NCBI RefSeq assembly: GCF_047511655.1
Contig: NC_133401.1
Location: forward strand, 15,656,001-15,720,000
Reading direction: 5' to 3'
Source of the DNA: Castor canadensis
Lineage: Eukaryota; Chordata; Mammalia; Rodentia; Castoridae
Length of the DNA: 64,000 bases
In this document: piece after piece, positions 24,508 to 34,860 of the stretch
Position numbering within the stretch: the first letter of the stretch is position 1
Layout: each line of letters starts with the position of its first letter
The notes under the pieces: model-generated
Told to the model about the DNA's origin: nothing
Seen by the model: only the letters and a program-made list of their open reading frames with translations
The model's database searches: none
Program-made: the position numbers and the translations under genes

Positions 24508-24707
24508 TTTGTTCTACGTTTCTTCTCTGTACATTTACTGTTGGTGGGGTCTTTTCCCAAAGTGCCAAGGGGGAAAAAGCCAGCAATCATCACATCTCCA
24601 TCACTGTGGGCCCTGTGCATCAATCTGGACACACAGCGAGTGTCACCAGAGCATCTGACAAGGAGTGGGAGGGGGAGGAGAATCAATGTGAAAATCAAGG
24701 TGAGCAT
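24508..24707 (-). pseudogene. V2R signal-peptide exon (exon 1), open
   Basis: ATG at 24707-24705 opens a hydrophobic signal peptide (MLTLIFTLILLPLPLLVRC), then CVSRLMHRAHSDGDVMIAGF, the pattern of family C receptor N-termini. The frame is open to a donor, CAAA^GTAAGTG (exon ends 24508). The exon is 200 bp, a usual V2R exon 1 size, and lies on the same strand and in the right order for copy A. It is listed as a pseudogene because all downstream exons except 4 and 5 are broken. An upstream in-frame reading to 24773 exists, but its first residues do not look like a signal peptide. Confidence 0.72.
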
Positions 24708-24779
24708 CACAGCAGCGCCTGCAGAGCTGTGAGTCTGCAGGTGGAGGCAGGGCCAGCAGGAAGTGCTAAGCATGTACTT

Positions 24780-26155
24780 GTGTACAGGTGGGCATGCGTC
24801 TGTTTATTGACTAGGTGCGCCACTCCAAGCCCCAGTTCTCACATCCCAGCTTCCTTACCTCTCCTGACCTCTGCATCTGAGGTCAGTCCTGCACTCAGGT
24901 GAAAAATATAAGTTGTAAAACATGTTTGAGGGTCCTCTTCTCCCTCCACAGGTGCTATGACTTCATCCAATACATGGACAGTGAGGCCCCAAGGGGAGAC
25001 AGCTGGTCCCCAGCTTGTTTCAAGAAGCTTTTTTCATGAGAGCCATTTGGGTTGATGCTGATGGGTTGCGTCAGAGGATGCCAAGTCAGGTGCAAGTTGA
25101 AGTGATCAGAAAGGGCCCAAGAAAAGTCACAGGGGCATCACAGCCTCCAAAGTGAAAGACAGGGTAGGGCAGCCTCACACCCCCAGGTCCAGGAAGCCAC
25201 ACGGCATTGCTGGCGTGACCCATGCAGGTTCCCAAATCAACTCCTTGTGCAGAACCCTGCACAAATTCATGTGGGTACCATTGCCTGGGAGAACCGATAA
25301 TCTACTGAACTCAGAAAGTGCGCATCAGTCGCTCAAGGTTAAGGCAGGAATCACGTGCATGTGTGCATTGTGAACGTTGACCTTCATGACTGTGGGAATC
25401 TTGTAGACATGCTGACCACACGGATCATAGATTGTCCTGGTTCACTGACAGACCCACAGTTCTGGGGTTTTCTATTATGTATGATTTTCTGAAAACTTGA
25501 TGCTCTGTGGGAATTCCTTCTCTTTTCGTCGAAAAGACAAAAACATAATAGCAACTCTGCATTGCTAGCACTCAAAATATATTGGACACAAAACACATAA
25601 GAAGGCCTCCATGGCCTTGAAGTACAGAATATTTCAGGGCAGTGAAATTACTCTGTGGAATGCTGGATGTTGGATACATATTACATGTTTGTCCATGGCC
25701 ATCCAGCATGCAGGAAAAAATCTGACAGCGTTATGGATTTGACTTAATTTACATTGACGTTACTTAGGGTTGATGTTGGCTCATACAGTGTGCCCTGTAA
25801 CACATTAATGCAAGATGTTATCCATAGGGAGACAGAGCAGGGCTAATGGAGGTGGCATTCACAGTAACTATATGGGCTTTTCTGGTTTTTGTGAACCTGA
25901 AACAAATTTGAATAATAGTCTACTTGTCTTAAGGGAAACACACTTTCTACTCAGGTACCACTGATCTCTATTCAAATTTAGCCAGTCTAAAGAGAGAAGT
26001 GTAAAAGGGGGTGAAACAACTGTGAAAGAAGTGTCAAGCTAGGTATGTGAAGAGATTGTATAAAATAAAAAATGATGTTTTTAATTTTTCTAAGAACAAA
26101 TGAATATTCACCACTTCAATAGTAATTTTAATACTTGTCACTCTACTATGGAGTC
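24780..26155. other. No recognised feature
   Basis: 5' flank of the V2R exon 1. Short open frames on both strands (for example 25152-25373) show no domain that I recognise. I see no clear promoter, CpG island or repeat family. Confidence 0.4.
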
Positions 26156-26159
26156 ATAG

Positions 26160-27190
26160 AAGTTAAAAAAAAACAGCATGGTACTGACATGCTGACCAAC
26201 TGCCATGAAGACTAATGGAGCAGAATGAAAGACCCAGACAGAAATCCAAGAAGCAACAGCGAGCTGATTTTTGAAAATGAACCCAAAACATATCAAGGAG
26301 AAAAAACAGCCTCTTCAACAAATGTTGCTGGGAAAACTGGATGTCCACATGTAGTGAAATGAGACCTCTGTGTTACACGCTTCAAAAATAGCAATTCAAA
26401 GCAGATTAGCAACCTTAACATAGCATCTGAATCTTTCAAACTACTGTAGGAAGAGTAGGGAATTCACTGAAACTAGTAGGCATAGGCACTGGAGCACCTC
26501 ATGGTAACTGAGGTAAGCCTGGTTCATAAAGACAAAGTTTGCATGTACTCTCTTAGATGTAGAAGATACATCCAAATAATATTATGTATGCACACATATA
26601 TACAATTATATATATATATAAATATGTATTGAGAAGGTTCCCAATAGTTAGAATGTCAGAGAAGACTAGGGGAGGAGAGAAAGAAGAGAATGTAAGAGAC
26701 TGAATAATACTGAAATACACTGCATCTATATAGGAATGAGACATAAGAAAACCCACTGAAAATTGTTGAACAACACGGGGTAGTGAGAAAAGGATGAAGA
26801 AGAACAATAGGGGGGTTAGACTGATTTAAGCACAATATATTTACAGGTAAAATTCCAAGATAAAACCCCACTGAGCAATGAACAAACACTTAAACAATGA
26901 AGGGCAGGAGTATAAAACAGGTCATGGTGAGGGGGAGAGTACCAGGGGAAAAGGAGGGTCCCTCAAGGGGGTAATGGAGGATGAATTTGGATGAGACACT
27001 TTCTACACATGTATTAATATGGAACATTGAAGTCTGTGAAAGTTATTTAAGAAGGGGAAGGTGAAGAGGGAGAAGAATGGAGAGGATGAGCCAAACCAGG
27101 GTACATGGTATACACATATGGAAGTGTTACAATTAAGCCCCCTGAACAACTGTTATATACTAATTAAAAAAACCAATAAACCTACAAAAA
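26160..27190 (+). mobile_element. L1 3' fragment (ORF2 C-terminus and 3' UTR)
   Basis: It starts in AAACAGCATGGTACTGACAT, then has GCCTCTTCAACAAATGTTGC and TGGGAAAACTGGATGTCCAC, standard L1 ORF2 landmarks. A TA-rich stretch (26575-26625) follows, and then a purine-rich 3' UTR ending AACCAATAAACCTAC near 27180. It is not coding. Confidence 0.7.
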
Positions 27191-27545
27191 GGCTAAAGCT
27201 TTTTATCTATTTGTTTTAATAAACTCAATAAAAAAAACTAAGATCATGTAAGACCTCAAAACCATATCCTTTTATCTCTGTGTCCCAAGTGGCAGGGATT
27301 ATAGATCTGAACTACTGAGGTGGCCAATTGTCCTCAGCAGTTCCCACCCCAGTCATCTGCTGTATGGAACCTTTATGCTCTGGGCTATACTTCCCTAGTC
27401 ACCCCAGGGTCAGGTAGCTACTGCTAGGTCAGCCTGAGCTCCTCAGAGACCAACTGACCCTACATCCCCTGCCTTTCTTGTGTACCCCTGGAAACCATAA
27501 GAGAGGTTCTTATCTCCAGTTTTCTCTCCCATGGCCCCCTCAGGC
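27191..27545. other. No recognised feature between L1 fragments
   Basis: GC-richer than its neighbours, with stretches such as CACCCCAGGGTCAGGTAGCT. No gene, domain or known repeat is evident to me. Confidence 0.35.
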
Positions 27546-28533
27546 CTCCACTTTATTCTATGAAGCCAGTATTGCACTTATTCCAAAACCGGACACAGAC
27601 ACAACAAGAACAGAGATTTACTGGCCAATCTCTTTAATGAACTCCAAAACTCCTCAATAAAATAATGGCAAACCTAATTCAACAGCATATAAAAAATATC
27701 ATACACCATGATAAAGTTGGCTTCATCCCAGGGGTGAAGGGATGGTTCAGTATATGTGAATCATGAAATAGATACAGCACATTAACAGAAGAAAAGACAA
27801 AAACCACTTGATCATCTCAATAGATGCAGAAAAAGCCTCCAAAAATTCAACACCCTTTCGTGATAAAAGCTCTGATGGAGCTAGGGACTGCAGGAATATA
27901 TCTCAACATAATAAAGGCTATATATGACAAACCTATAGCAACACCATGATAAATGGAAAACCTGAAACCATTTTCTCTAAAGTCACATATGAGACAGGAT
28001 GTCCACTCTCTCCACTCTTATTCAACATAATCTCAGATTTCATAGCCAGAACAGTAAGACAGAAAGACTAAATAAAAGAAATGCAAATAGGAAAGGAAGA
28101 AGTAGAACTATCCCTATTTGCAGACAGCATGATCTTATGCCTAAAAGACCTAAAAGACTCCACCAAAAAAAAACTCCTAGACACCACAAACACCTTCAGC
28201 AAAGTACCAGGATACAAAGTCAATTTATAAAAAAAATCAGTAGCCTTTCTATACACCAACAATGAACAGATTGAGAAATATAGGAAAACAACTCCATTTA
28301 CAATAGTCTCAAAGAAATTAAGGAAGACTATAGAAGACAGAAGGAACTCCCACACTCATGGATTGGCAGAAACAATACAGTGAAAATGGTTATATTATCA
28401 AAAGCAATCTACATGTTCAACACAATTCCTGTCAATATTCCAATGACATTCATCACAGAAACTGAAAAATCAACTCTAAGTTTCATTTGGAAGCACAAAA
28501 GACCACAAATAGCCAAGGCAATACTGAGCAAAT
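27546..28533 (+). mobile_element. L1 ORF2 reverse-transcriptase fragment at the edge of arm B
   Basis: It starts inside the RT domain (TTCTATGAAGCCAGTATTGC) and runs through the RT core (ATCATCTCAATAGATGCAGA, CCTATTTGCAGACAGCATGA; FADD-like motif degraded to FADS) to AATAGCCAAGGCAATACTGA. At about 28533 the L1 text stops and sequence homologous to V2R copy A intron 3 begins (TTTCAGATCCTCTTCC against 16480-16460). Both ends are therefore truncated. It marks the inner edge of arm B. Confidence 0.75.
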
Positions 28534-28566
28534 TTCAGATCCTCTTCCAAAAGCACAGAAAACCAT

Positions 28567-29332
28567 CCTTTATTTTTATTTTATTCATATGTGCATACAA
28601 TGTTTGGGTCATTTCTCCCCACCTTCCCCCACCACCTCCCTCTCCCCCCCTACCCACTCGCTAACCCAGCAGAAACTATTTTGCCCTTATCTCTAACTTT
28701 GCCCTTATCTCTAATTTTAGATTGTTCTTATGGGCTTCATTGGGTTCTTTGGCATAGTTTATCTTCATTTTGTTGGAGTCTGGACCTGAGTATCTGTTTT
28801 CTTCATTCCCCTCTGGTTCCTGTACTAACTTTTTGCTGTGGGGAAACTGGTTTCCCTGTTTTTTCTGTCTTCCCATCATTGCCCTTGGTGTTGTTATTGT
28901 CCCTGTAACTGTGTGCAATTAAGTATTTTCTAGCTTGTAATAATAGCACTGTTGATATTTAGAATGGAAGGGTGAGAGGAGAGGGGAAGCAAAGAAGTTA
29001 AAGAAAGGGAAAAACAAACAAACAAGTAAAAACAAACAAAAAAAAGTTTCAAAGCTATAAACAGGGAGAGGTAGTGTACTAATCAACAGTAAGCTTGTGG
29101 TCTGCATCTTCCCAAGTGGAGGGTGCTGCCGTCTGGTGGCATGGGAGCCTTCCTGGTTTTTCCATTTAACGTGAAGTAGAGATGTTATTCGTGGGTTGGG
29201 GGTGTGGAGGAGTCAAAGTTTTGCCTCTTCTCAGTTGTTTTTCCTGTAAGGTGTGTCTCCAGCGTCTCTCCAAGATTTTACTTTAAGAAGTACGCTTTCT
29301 GCTTCCTCCCTCTAGCCACCATCCTGGAATCA
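28567..29332 (-). mobile_element. Short L1 with 5' end joined to 3' end (spliced or internally deleted)
   Basis: On the minus strand, about 29325-28690 matches the L1 5' UTR and ORF1 start: AGGATGGTGGCTAGAGGGAG, then GAATGAAGAAAACAGATACT, as at 53615 and 54940 of the full-length plus-strand copy. From about 28690 to 28567 it is L1 3' UTR, ending as AAACATTGTATGCACATATG, like 60350. ORF1 and ORF2 are missing. Flanks carry AAAACCAT on both sides (28559-28566 and 29333-29340). Arm A at about 16440-16460 has the uninterrupted site (AAAGCACAAAAAAACCATAC). This looks like one insertion of a shortened L1 RNA, as in spliced L1 retrotransposons. Confidence 0.7.
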
Positions 29333-29946
29333 AAAACCATACTTGATTACCTTTCTCTGAGGTCACTCTAGACCAATGTAGACATGTGCCAGGGGCAAAG
29401 AGGAAATATGTTTTAGTTCCCATCAATACTTTGTGTTACAAATGACCTCAACATCTGCAGGACTAATGTTTTCAAGGTTATAAATCCCTGTCATCCTTAT
29501 GAATTTCTTAAATAATAAGCAAAAAGTGGCTAGCTATTAAGGACATAGTCCTGATGATTATAATATTTCCTGCTTTACATAAATGATGCTCTTTAATTCC
29601 ACCTTCAATATTTATTAAATATTGTGATGTCTGAACCTCAGAGTCCATTCACAAAATAAATGGTTGTGCAGGCAGTGGAAATTTGTCTTATTCATCATTA
29701 TTGAGATAGATGTGGCTGGGTATTTTCTCTTGAAACTTAGATTTTGGATCCTATCCAGATGATCAAGATTTAGAAACATGATATTTTAGGTGTCTGTAGG
29801 ATTTCATTTACTCTACTTCATTGGATGCCTGTGCTATACTTGATTTGTACAGTATAGATTAAAGACAATGAAGGACTTTCCCTACTTCAGGTTTTGTGTC
29901 TTAACTCTGGGACATGCTTCATCACAGGATGATGCATCTCTTTTAG

Positions 29947-30173
29947 CTGCACCCATTCCTGAAGAACATCCAATTTAACAATCCTGCTGATGACCAAGTG
30001 ACTTTGGATAAGAAAAGGAAACTGGATCCAGAGTATGACATTGTGAACTTTTGGAATTTTTCAGAAAGTCTTGAGGTTAAGGTGAAAAAAGAAGGTTTTC
30101 TCCATATGGTCCATGTGGTCAACAATTGTCTATATCAGATGACATGATAGAGTGGGCCACAGACATCACACAG
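29947..30173 (+). pseudogene. V2R copy B exon 4, one-base deletion
   Basis: Acceptor TTTTAG ends at 29946 and donor CAG^GTGGGT follows 30173, giving 227 bp instead of 228. Before the shift the frame reads LHPFLKNIQFNNP, DKKRKLDPEYDIVNFWNFSE and VKVK. Then a base is missing relative to copy A (AAAAAAGAAGG against AAAGTAGGAAGG), and TGA/TAG stops follow near 30144-30150. Residues HPFLK and NFWNF are closer to ordinary V2Rs than those of copy A. Confidence 0.88.
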
Positions 30174-31142
30174 GTGGGTGGCTTCTGGCCATAATGGTTT
30201 GAACTGTATATAAACAAGCAAAATGTTGTCTTGTACTTTTGGCCTCAGGTGCTCACTGATTGCCCTGCTGCATACATTTAACAACTTCCAATGCAAGGAT
30301 TTTTCTTATTAAATGACTCATAATGGAGAAGGAGCACATTTATTTACCAATATTTGTCTAACTGTGCACACATTGCATGTCATAAAATATAAATGACATC
30401 TGTCTATGTAGATCACAATGAAAGCAAGAGTCTTGCAAATCTGCATTGTTCTCCCTAGGCCTGCCATGAATATGTGCACAGGTAGCCCAATGGGGGAAAG
30501 GGAGCTATATAGATCATAGTGTTGTATGGGTGTTCAGAGTTCTGCACAGAGACCTGAGTACTGATATTATATTTGAGAGAGGAAGCATGGAATACATTCA
30601 TGTAGGAGAGCAGAAATGGCAAAAGTGGCCCATTACCAATGCACAACATAGTCACTGAAGGTAAAAAAGATTCAACCAGACAGGAACAAAGAATGTGGGA
30701 AGGAGAGTTGGGATGTGATGTAGGAAAAATACCAAACATATTCATTTCTGATGACTGCTACTGTGGTAAATACTGACACCCTGAAATCAGCTCTAAGTGG
30801 GAATTTGCCAATTCCCCTTGTGATTTAAATGTAGATGAATACCGTAGCCTTCTTGTTATGATTTCAGTTTTTCTTTCACAGAATGAAGTTAATTTGCATA
30901 ATATACTTTATGAATATGGTGTTATTGTAAGTTCATATGCATGATTCATGTGCACATACAATGAACAAGCACCCACTGGTGTCAGCCCCTTCACTCTGAT
31001 AGCTTATAAAATACAGTGCTCCACAACTGGTAGGTTAAAGAGGTTGAAACAGATATCAGAACTTTCTGAATTGAAAATATTATGGATGACATTTAGGGGA
31101 TGGTATTAAGCCTCTTCTTAAAGAAAAGTAAAATCCAATTGT

Positions 31143-31149
31143 ACATATA

Positions 31150-31222
<73 letters not shown>

Positions 31223-31232
31223 CCACACACAT
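31143..31232. repeat. (TA)n/(CA)n microsatellite
   Basis: An alternating TA run (31145-31189) passes directly into a CA run (31190-31230) with a few interruptions. It lies in intron 5 of V2R copy B and has no counterpart seen in arm A. It is probably length-variable. Confidence 0.95.
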
Positions 31233-31339
31233 AAATATGATATGACACACATCTTAGTGGTTCATGGCTGAAATTCTACTCAACTAATTTTCATCATAAG
31301 TTACAAAAAGAACAGCAAATCCAACACAAAGAACATCAA

Positions 31340-31605
31340 CAATTAAGCTAGGTGGTGTGGTGTACCATTAATCTCAGAATTCCACAGAAGGAGGCAAAGG
31401 ATCATAAGTTCAAGGATGCCTAGGCTATGTAGCCCATGCAAAGTCAGAGTAGGATACATAAAATACTCTGTCTCAAAAAAAGAAAAGAAAGAAAGAAAGA
31501 AAGAATAAACGAGGCATTGAGGCTTGGGTGAAGCAGTAGAGCGCCTGCCTCACAAATGTGAAGACCTAAGTTTAAGCTTCAGTACCACACACACAAAAAG
31601 AAATA
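31340..31605 (+). repeat. B1-like and ID-like SINE with GAAA tail
   Basis: A B1-like half (TTAATCTCAGAATTCCACAG, AAGTTCAAGGATGCCTAGGC, CTCTGTCTCAAAAAAAG) is followed by a (GAAA)n tail at 31478-31505. An ID-like unit comes next (GGGTGAAGCAGTAGAGCGCC, TTAAGCTTCAGTACCACAC). It inserted in intron 5 of copy B. Confidence 0.75.
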
Positions 31606-32540
31606 TGAGACTTCAAATTCTCAGGTAATTGATGCTAAGAAGTGAGCAAAGAGGGAATGGAAACTTCAAGGTACGGGAGCATAGCACAGGGACAAAGCTT
31701 AGCACAGGACTGACAAGGCCCTGGTACAATCTCCAGCTGACAAGAACTGATCCCCATTATCCACTTGTAGCAATGTACTAGAATACATAGTTGAAGCATT
31801 TGCCACAATTTCATGGTTCCCAAGATCTTCCCAGGAGAAAGTGTTAATATTTCAAGCATGTAATACTTTTTCTAGCACTCACAGAGAACAGGAAAAATGG
31901 GACAGTCCTATTCACATTATCAGACTTGCTAAATGTGGTTTTCACATCTGAGACTGATAATACAAGAAAACAACCTCATTGGTCACTTTCCTTCTTGAAG
32001 TAAATCCACATTTCTTATTCAAACATTAGGTATTTTAAGAAGGCTATAATAGGATGAAATAGGGTACATGCAATAGAACTCAACTTACCACTTGTTCAAA
32101 AAGAGAAATAATGTTACAAATATCACAAACCTATATGATAAAATTCAATACCCATTCATGACTTACAAATAAATAACAGGAAATGTGTGTCTTACGAAAT
32201 TACAAGTAGGTATAAATTGCCCTAATCCCATACAGACAAACACAGACCAAAGGATATAGAGGTTTAATTGACCAAGGTAAGTAGAGCTTTGAGAATTTTG
32301 AGAATAGTGCCAATGATATGCCAGATAAATAATAAGAAGAAATGATAGCTTAATTTATGTCACCAGCAAAAACATAGGCAGTATTCATTTAAAATTACTC
32401 ACTGTGTAAAATTATTTTTTGTTGTATAAAACAACAAAGGAGGACAGTTTGGGTAAACTAGCAACAGGAGCTGCTTTTGGGGGCTGGTGGTTTGTGGAGG
32501 AAGGAAATACAGACTAATGGTGATCCACACTCCTCACCAG

Positions 32541-33466
32541 TATGGACCAGCGTGTGCCATGTCAGGATCATGAGTTTGCCAACACAGAGCGAAGCCACCG
32601 CCGGCTGAAAGCTGCAAGCTTTCTGGCCTATGGAGACCCCTTGGAGATGGCCCTGGCCTGCACGGCCCTGGGCTTCTCTGCACTCACAGCTGCTGTGCTT
32701 CAGGTTTTTGTGAAACACAGAGAAACTCCCATTGTCAAGGCCAATAACCAGACTCTCAGCTACATCCTGCTCACCTCCCTCACCTGCTGTTTTCTCTGCT
32801 CCTTGCTCTTCATTGGCTGCCCCAACAAGGCCACCTGCATGCTCCAGGAGACCACGTTTGGGGTTGTGTGCACTGTGGCTGTTTCTTCTGCCTTGGCAAA
32901 ACCATCACTGTGGTTCTGGCCTTCACAGTCACTTCCCAGGGAGAAGGGTGAGATGGTTGCTGGTGTCATGGACACCAAACTTCATCGTCCCCATCTGCAC
33001 TCTGATCCAACTGAGTCTCTGTGGAATCTGGCTGGGAACCTCTCCCCCCTTTATCGACACAGATGCACACTCTGAACATGGCCACGTCATCATCCTGTGC
33101 AGCAAGGGCTCCCTCACGGCCTTCTGCTGTGTCCTGGGCTCCCTGGGCTCCCTGGCCCTGGCCAGCTTCGCTGTGGCTTCCCTGGCCAGGAACCTGCCTG
33201 ACGCATTCAGTGAGGCCAAGTTCCTGACGTTCAGCATGCTGGTGTTCTGCAGTGTGCGGGTCACCTTCCTCCATGTCTACCACAGCCCCAAGGGGAAGGT
33301 CATGGTGACTGTGGAGGTCTTCTCCACCCTGGCCTCCAGTGCAGGGCTGCTAGGCTGCATCTTTGCCCCTAAGTGCTACATCATCCTGTTCAGGCCAGAC
33401 AGGAATTCTGTGCATGTGGTCAGGGACAGAACGCACTCTGGGAGAAATAAACCTTCCTCGGATTAA
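32541..33466 (+). pseudogene. V2R copy B exon 6: seven-transmembrane domain, frameshifted
   Basis: Acceptor CACCAG ends at 32540; the exon opens TATGGACCAG and ends at TAA 33464-33466. TM1-TM3 are read in the frame of 32542, the TM4 start (TITVVLAF) in a second frame and the rest (WLLVSWTPNFIVPIC onward) in a third. One-base losses lie near 32897 (GGCAAAACC) and 32935 (ACTTCCCAGGG). Both are shared with copy A, but the extra T of copy A is absent. I count about five substitutions and one indel to copy A over roughly 1020 bp including the intron edge. Changes include a Trp for Arg (TCATGG against TCACGG) and Ser for Asn in the DAF(S/N)EAKF motif. Confidence 0.92.
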
Positions 33467-34233
33467 ACACGGAGTTCCTAAAATGCAGACAGAGTCTGAG
33501 AAAACCTCTACAATTAATCCAGTGAGAGATCATTTTATGCTATGGGAATTATTTCCATAAATGACTCCTACTCTGTTGTCTGGTATTCTTATAGACACTA
33601 CACCTCGCAGCCTTCCTCTTCTAAATTAGAATTTTATTATAGATATTTTTGGTTCCTTTCATTTAACCTGCATTTAATCCCGTAACAGCCAGGGTTGAGT
33701 ATATTACCCACTGTTTTCCTGAGTTCTTCTTTGCTTTATCAATTTCTTTTTCTGAACTTTAAAATATATGAAAATCATGCCTGACATTACTGGGGTGCTG
33801 AGCTCTGTAATTACGCCGTTAACATTTTTCCTCTTGAGAAAGTCCTTTGCTTTTCCTAAACTGGTCATCACATGCTCGGCCAGCTAGTTCTTCATTTCTA
33901 TTCCCACATTTTCCTTTTTCAACTTTTCTGAGGATATTTCTCCAGAATCCCTTTCTCATATGGCCTTAAGAATTCTAGAAGTAGTTGATTACATGCTGCA
34001 GAAATACTCTGCAATTTCGTATAGCAGTGTATCAAATATGTGGACTAATTTTTCAGGAGTTTGGATGAGGAATAGTTTTCTCATCCATGCCTTATCTAAT
34101 TGCTCTTTGTTAATGTGATATAAATTTGTTTATATTATACACACAAATACAATGCACACATCATTCATTCTTGTCATATGTATCCTTGGACTTCTAAGGA
34201 TTGTTGATAAATGAACTTGTCATACATTCACTT
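33467..34233 (+). repeat. V2R copy B 3' flank: uninterrupted counterpart of arm A
   Basis: It aligns with 11094-10598 and then, without a break at about 33970-34000, with 3253-3016 of arm A. In arm A these two blocks are separated by the 7.3-kb L1. Homology ends at about 34233, where arm A has the retroviral LTR. No coding sequence is seen. Confidence 0.78.
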
Positions 34234-34534
34234 TATTTTGAAAATATTATTTCTAGTATCAAATTTCCTGGCTCCTATACTTGTGCTGACAGAATACCTC
34301 AATTTTAAAGCATATCATCTATGTCAGCCCTTTCCTCTCTCTCAAATTGTTCATTGCACTTATATTTTAATTTATATTGTTAATATGATGCTTGGTTACA
34401 TATCTCACCATGGGATTTTATTACTCTACTTTCAGTGGAAAAGTATTATGCATTAGTCACAAAACATTGTATATTTTTACTTTTTGAGGTCACACAGTTT
34501 ACCAATGGGAAAAAATGTTTTGTTTTGTTTTGTT

Positions 34535-34860
34535 TTGTTTTTTTGGCAGTACTGGGTTTTAAAACAAAGCCTGTGCTTACTAGGCAGGTGTTCTACCACT
34601 TGAACAATGTCTCCAGTCCTTTTTATTTTTGTTGTTTGGGAATTGGGTTTCGAATTTATGCCTAGGCCAGCCCAGGACTAAAATCTTACTATTTACACTT
34701 TCCGTGTAGCTGGATGATAGTCATGTACCACCATGCCCAGATTTTATTGGACAGGAGTCTCCCAAACTTTTTCTCCCTGGCTGGACTCCAACCATGATCC
34801 TCTAGATTTCTACCTCCCAAGTAACTAAGATTACAAGTGTGAGGCACCATTCCTGGTTGA
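34535..34860 (-). repeat. ID/B1-type composite SINE
   Basis: The plus strand reads TTTGGCAGTACTGGGTTTTA, GCAGGTGTTCTACCACTTGA and CCAGTCCT, then GGACTCCAACCATGATCCTC and AAGATTACAAGTGTGAGGCA. This is the reverse complement of an ID-like unit and a B1-like unit. A GTTTT run (34518-34540) is the reversed A-rich tail. Confidence 0.8.

Larger units (their letters stand above)
11095..24707 (-). pseudogene. Vomeronasal type-2 receptor pseudogene, copy A (six exons)
   Basis: V2Rs are family C GPCRs of vomeronasal neurons that bind peptide and protein pheromones through a large extracellular domain. All six usual exons are recognisable in order on the minus strand: exon 1 24508-24707, exon 2 17730-18016, exon 3 16559-17351, exon 4 15639-15866, exon 5 about 14710-14842, exon 6 11095-12021. 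Exon sizes 287, 793 and 228 bp match V2R norms as I recall them. Exon 2 has a frameshift and a stop; exon 3 has stops, a frameshift and a small deletion; exon 6 has three frameshifts. The gene cannot make a receptor. Exon 1 lies 6.5 kb upstream of exon 2 and could belong to another relic. The exact subfamily (Vmn2r number) is not assigned. Confidence 0.85.
30174..32458 (+). other. V2R copy B introns 4-5 with deletion
   Basis: It aligns with copy A intron 4 up to about 30410 (GACATCTGTC), then from about 30460 (CCTAGGCCTGCCATGAATAT) with copy A at about 14130, so the segment carrying exon 5 is missing. It contains a microsatellite and SINE sequence described separately. No exon is seen. Confidence 0.65.
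29947..33466 (+). pseudogene. Vomeronasal type-2 receptor pseudogene, copy B (exons 4 and 6 only)
   Basis: Only exon 4 (29947-30173) and exon 6 (32541-33466) remain of the V2R gene, in inverted orientation to copy A. The signal peptide, most of the ligand domain and the Cys-rich linker are gone. The longest open frame (32732-33466, 244 codons) looks like a receptor only in its later part; its first roughly 70 codons are out of frame with the true TM1-TM3. It is non-functional. Confidence 0.88.
29333..34233 (+). repeat. Inverted-repeat arm B (V2R copy B with flanks)
   Basis: Plus-strand homologue of minus-strand arm A. It covers part of intron 3, exon 4, parts of introns 4 and 5, exon 6 and the 3' flank. 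By eye, identity is about 80-87% outside 32459-33480 and over 99% inside. An extra 28533-28566 belongs to the same arm, left of the short L1. Exons 1-3 are absent (cut off by the L1 junction) and exon 5 is deleted. Confidence 0.85.

Noticed and set aside
31143-31232. TA/CA tract as an origin or recombination hotspot
   Set aside because: An ordinary dinucleotide microsatellite; no further structure supports a special role.
32458-32718. 86-codon open frame antisense to V2R exon 6 (also at 11844-12104)
   Set aside because: Identical in both copies only because it is the antisense of the near-identical exon; no domain or start signal supports it.
32732-33466. 244-codon open frame that looks like a complete GPCR
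   Set aside because: Its first roughly 70 codons are the wrong frame of V2R TM1-TM3. The true frame changes twice in this exon, so it is not an intact receptor.
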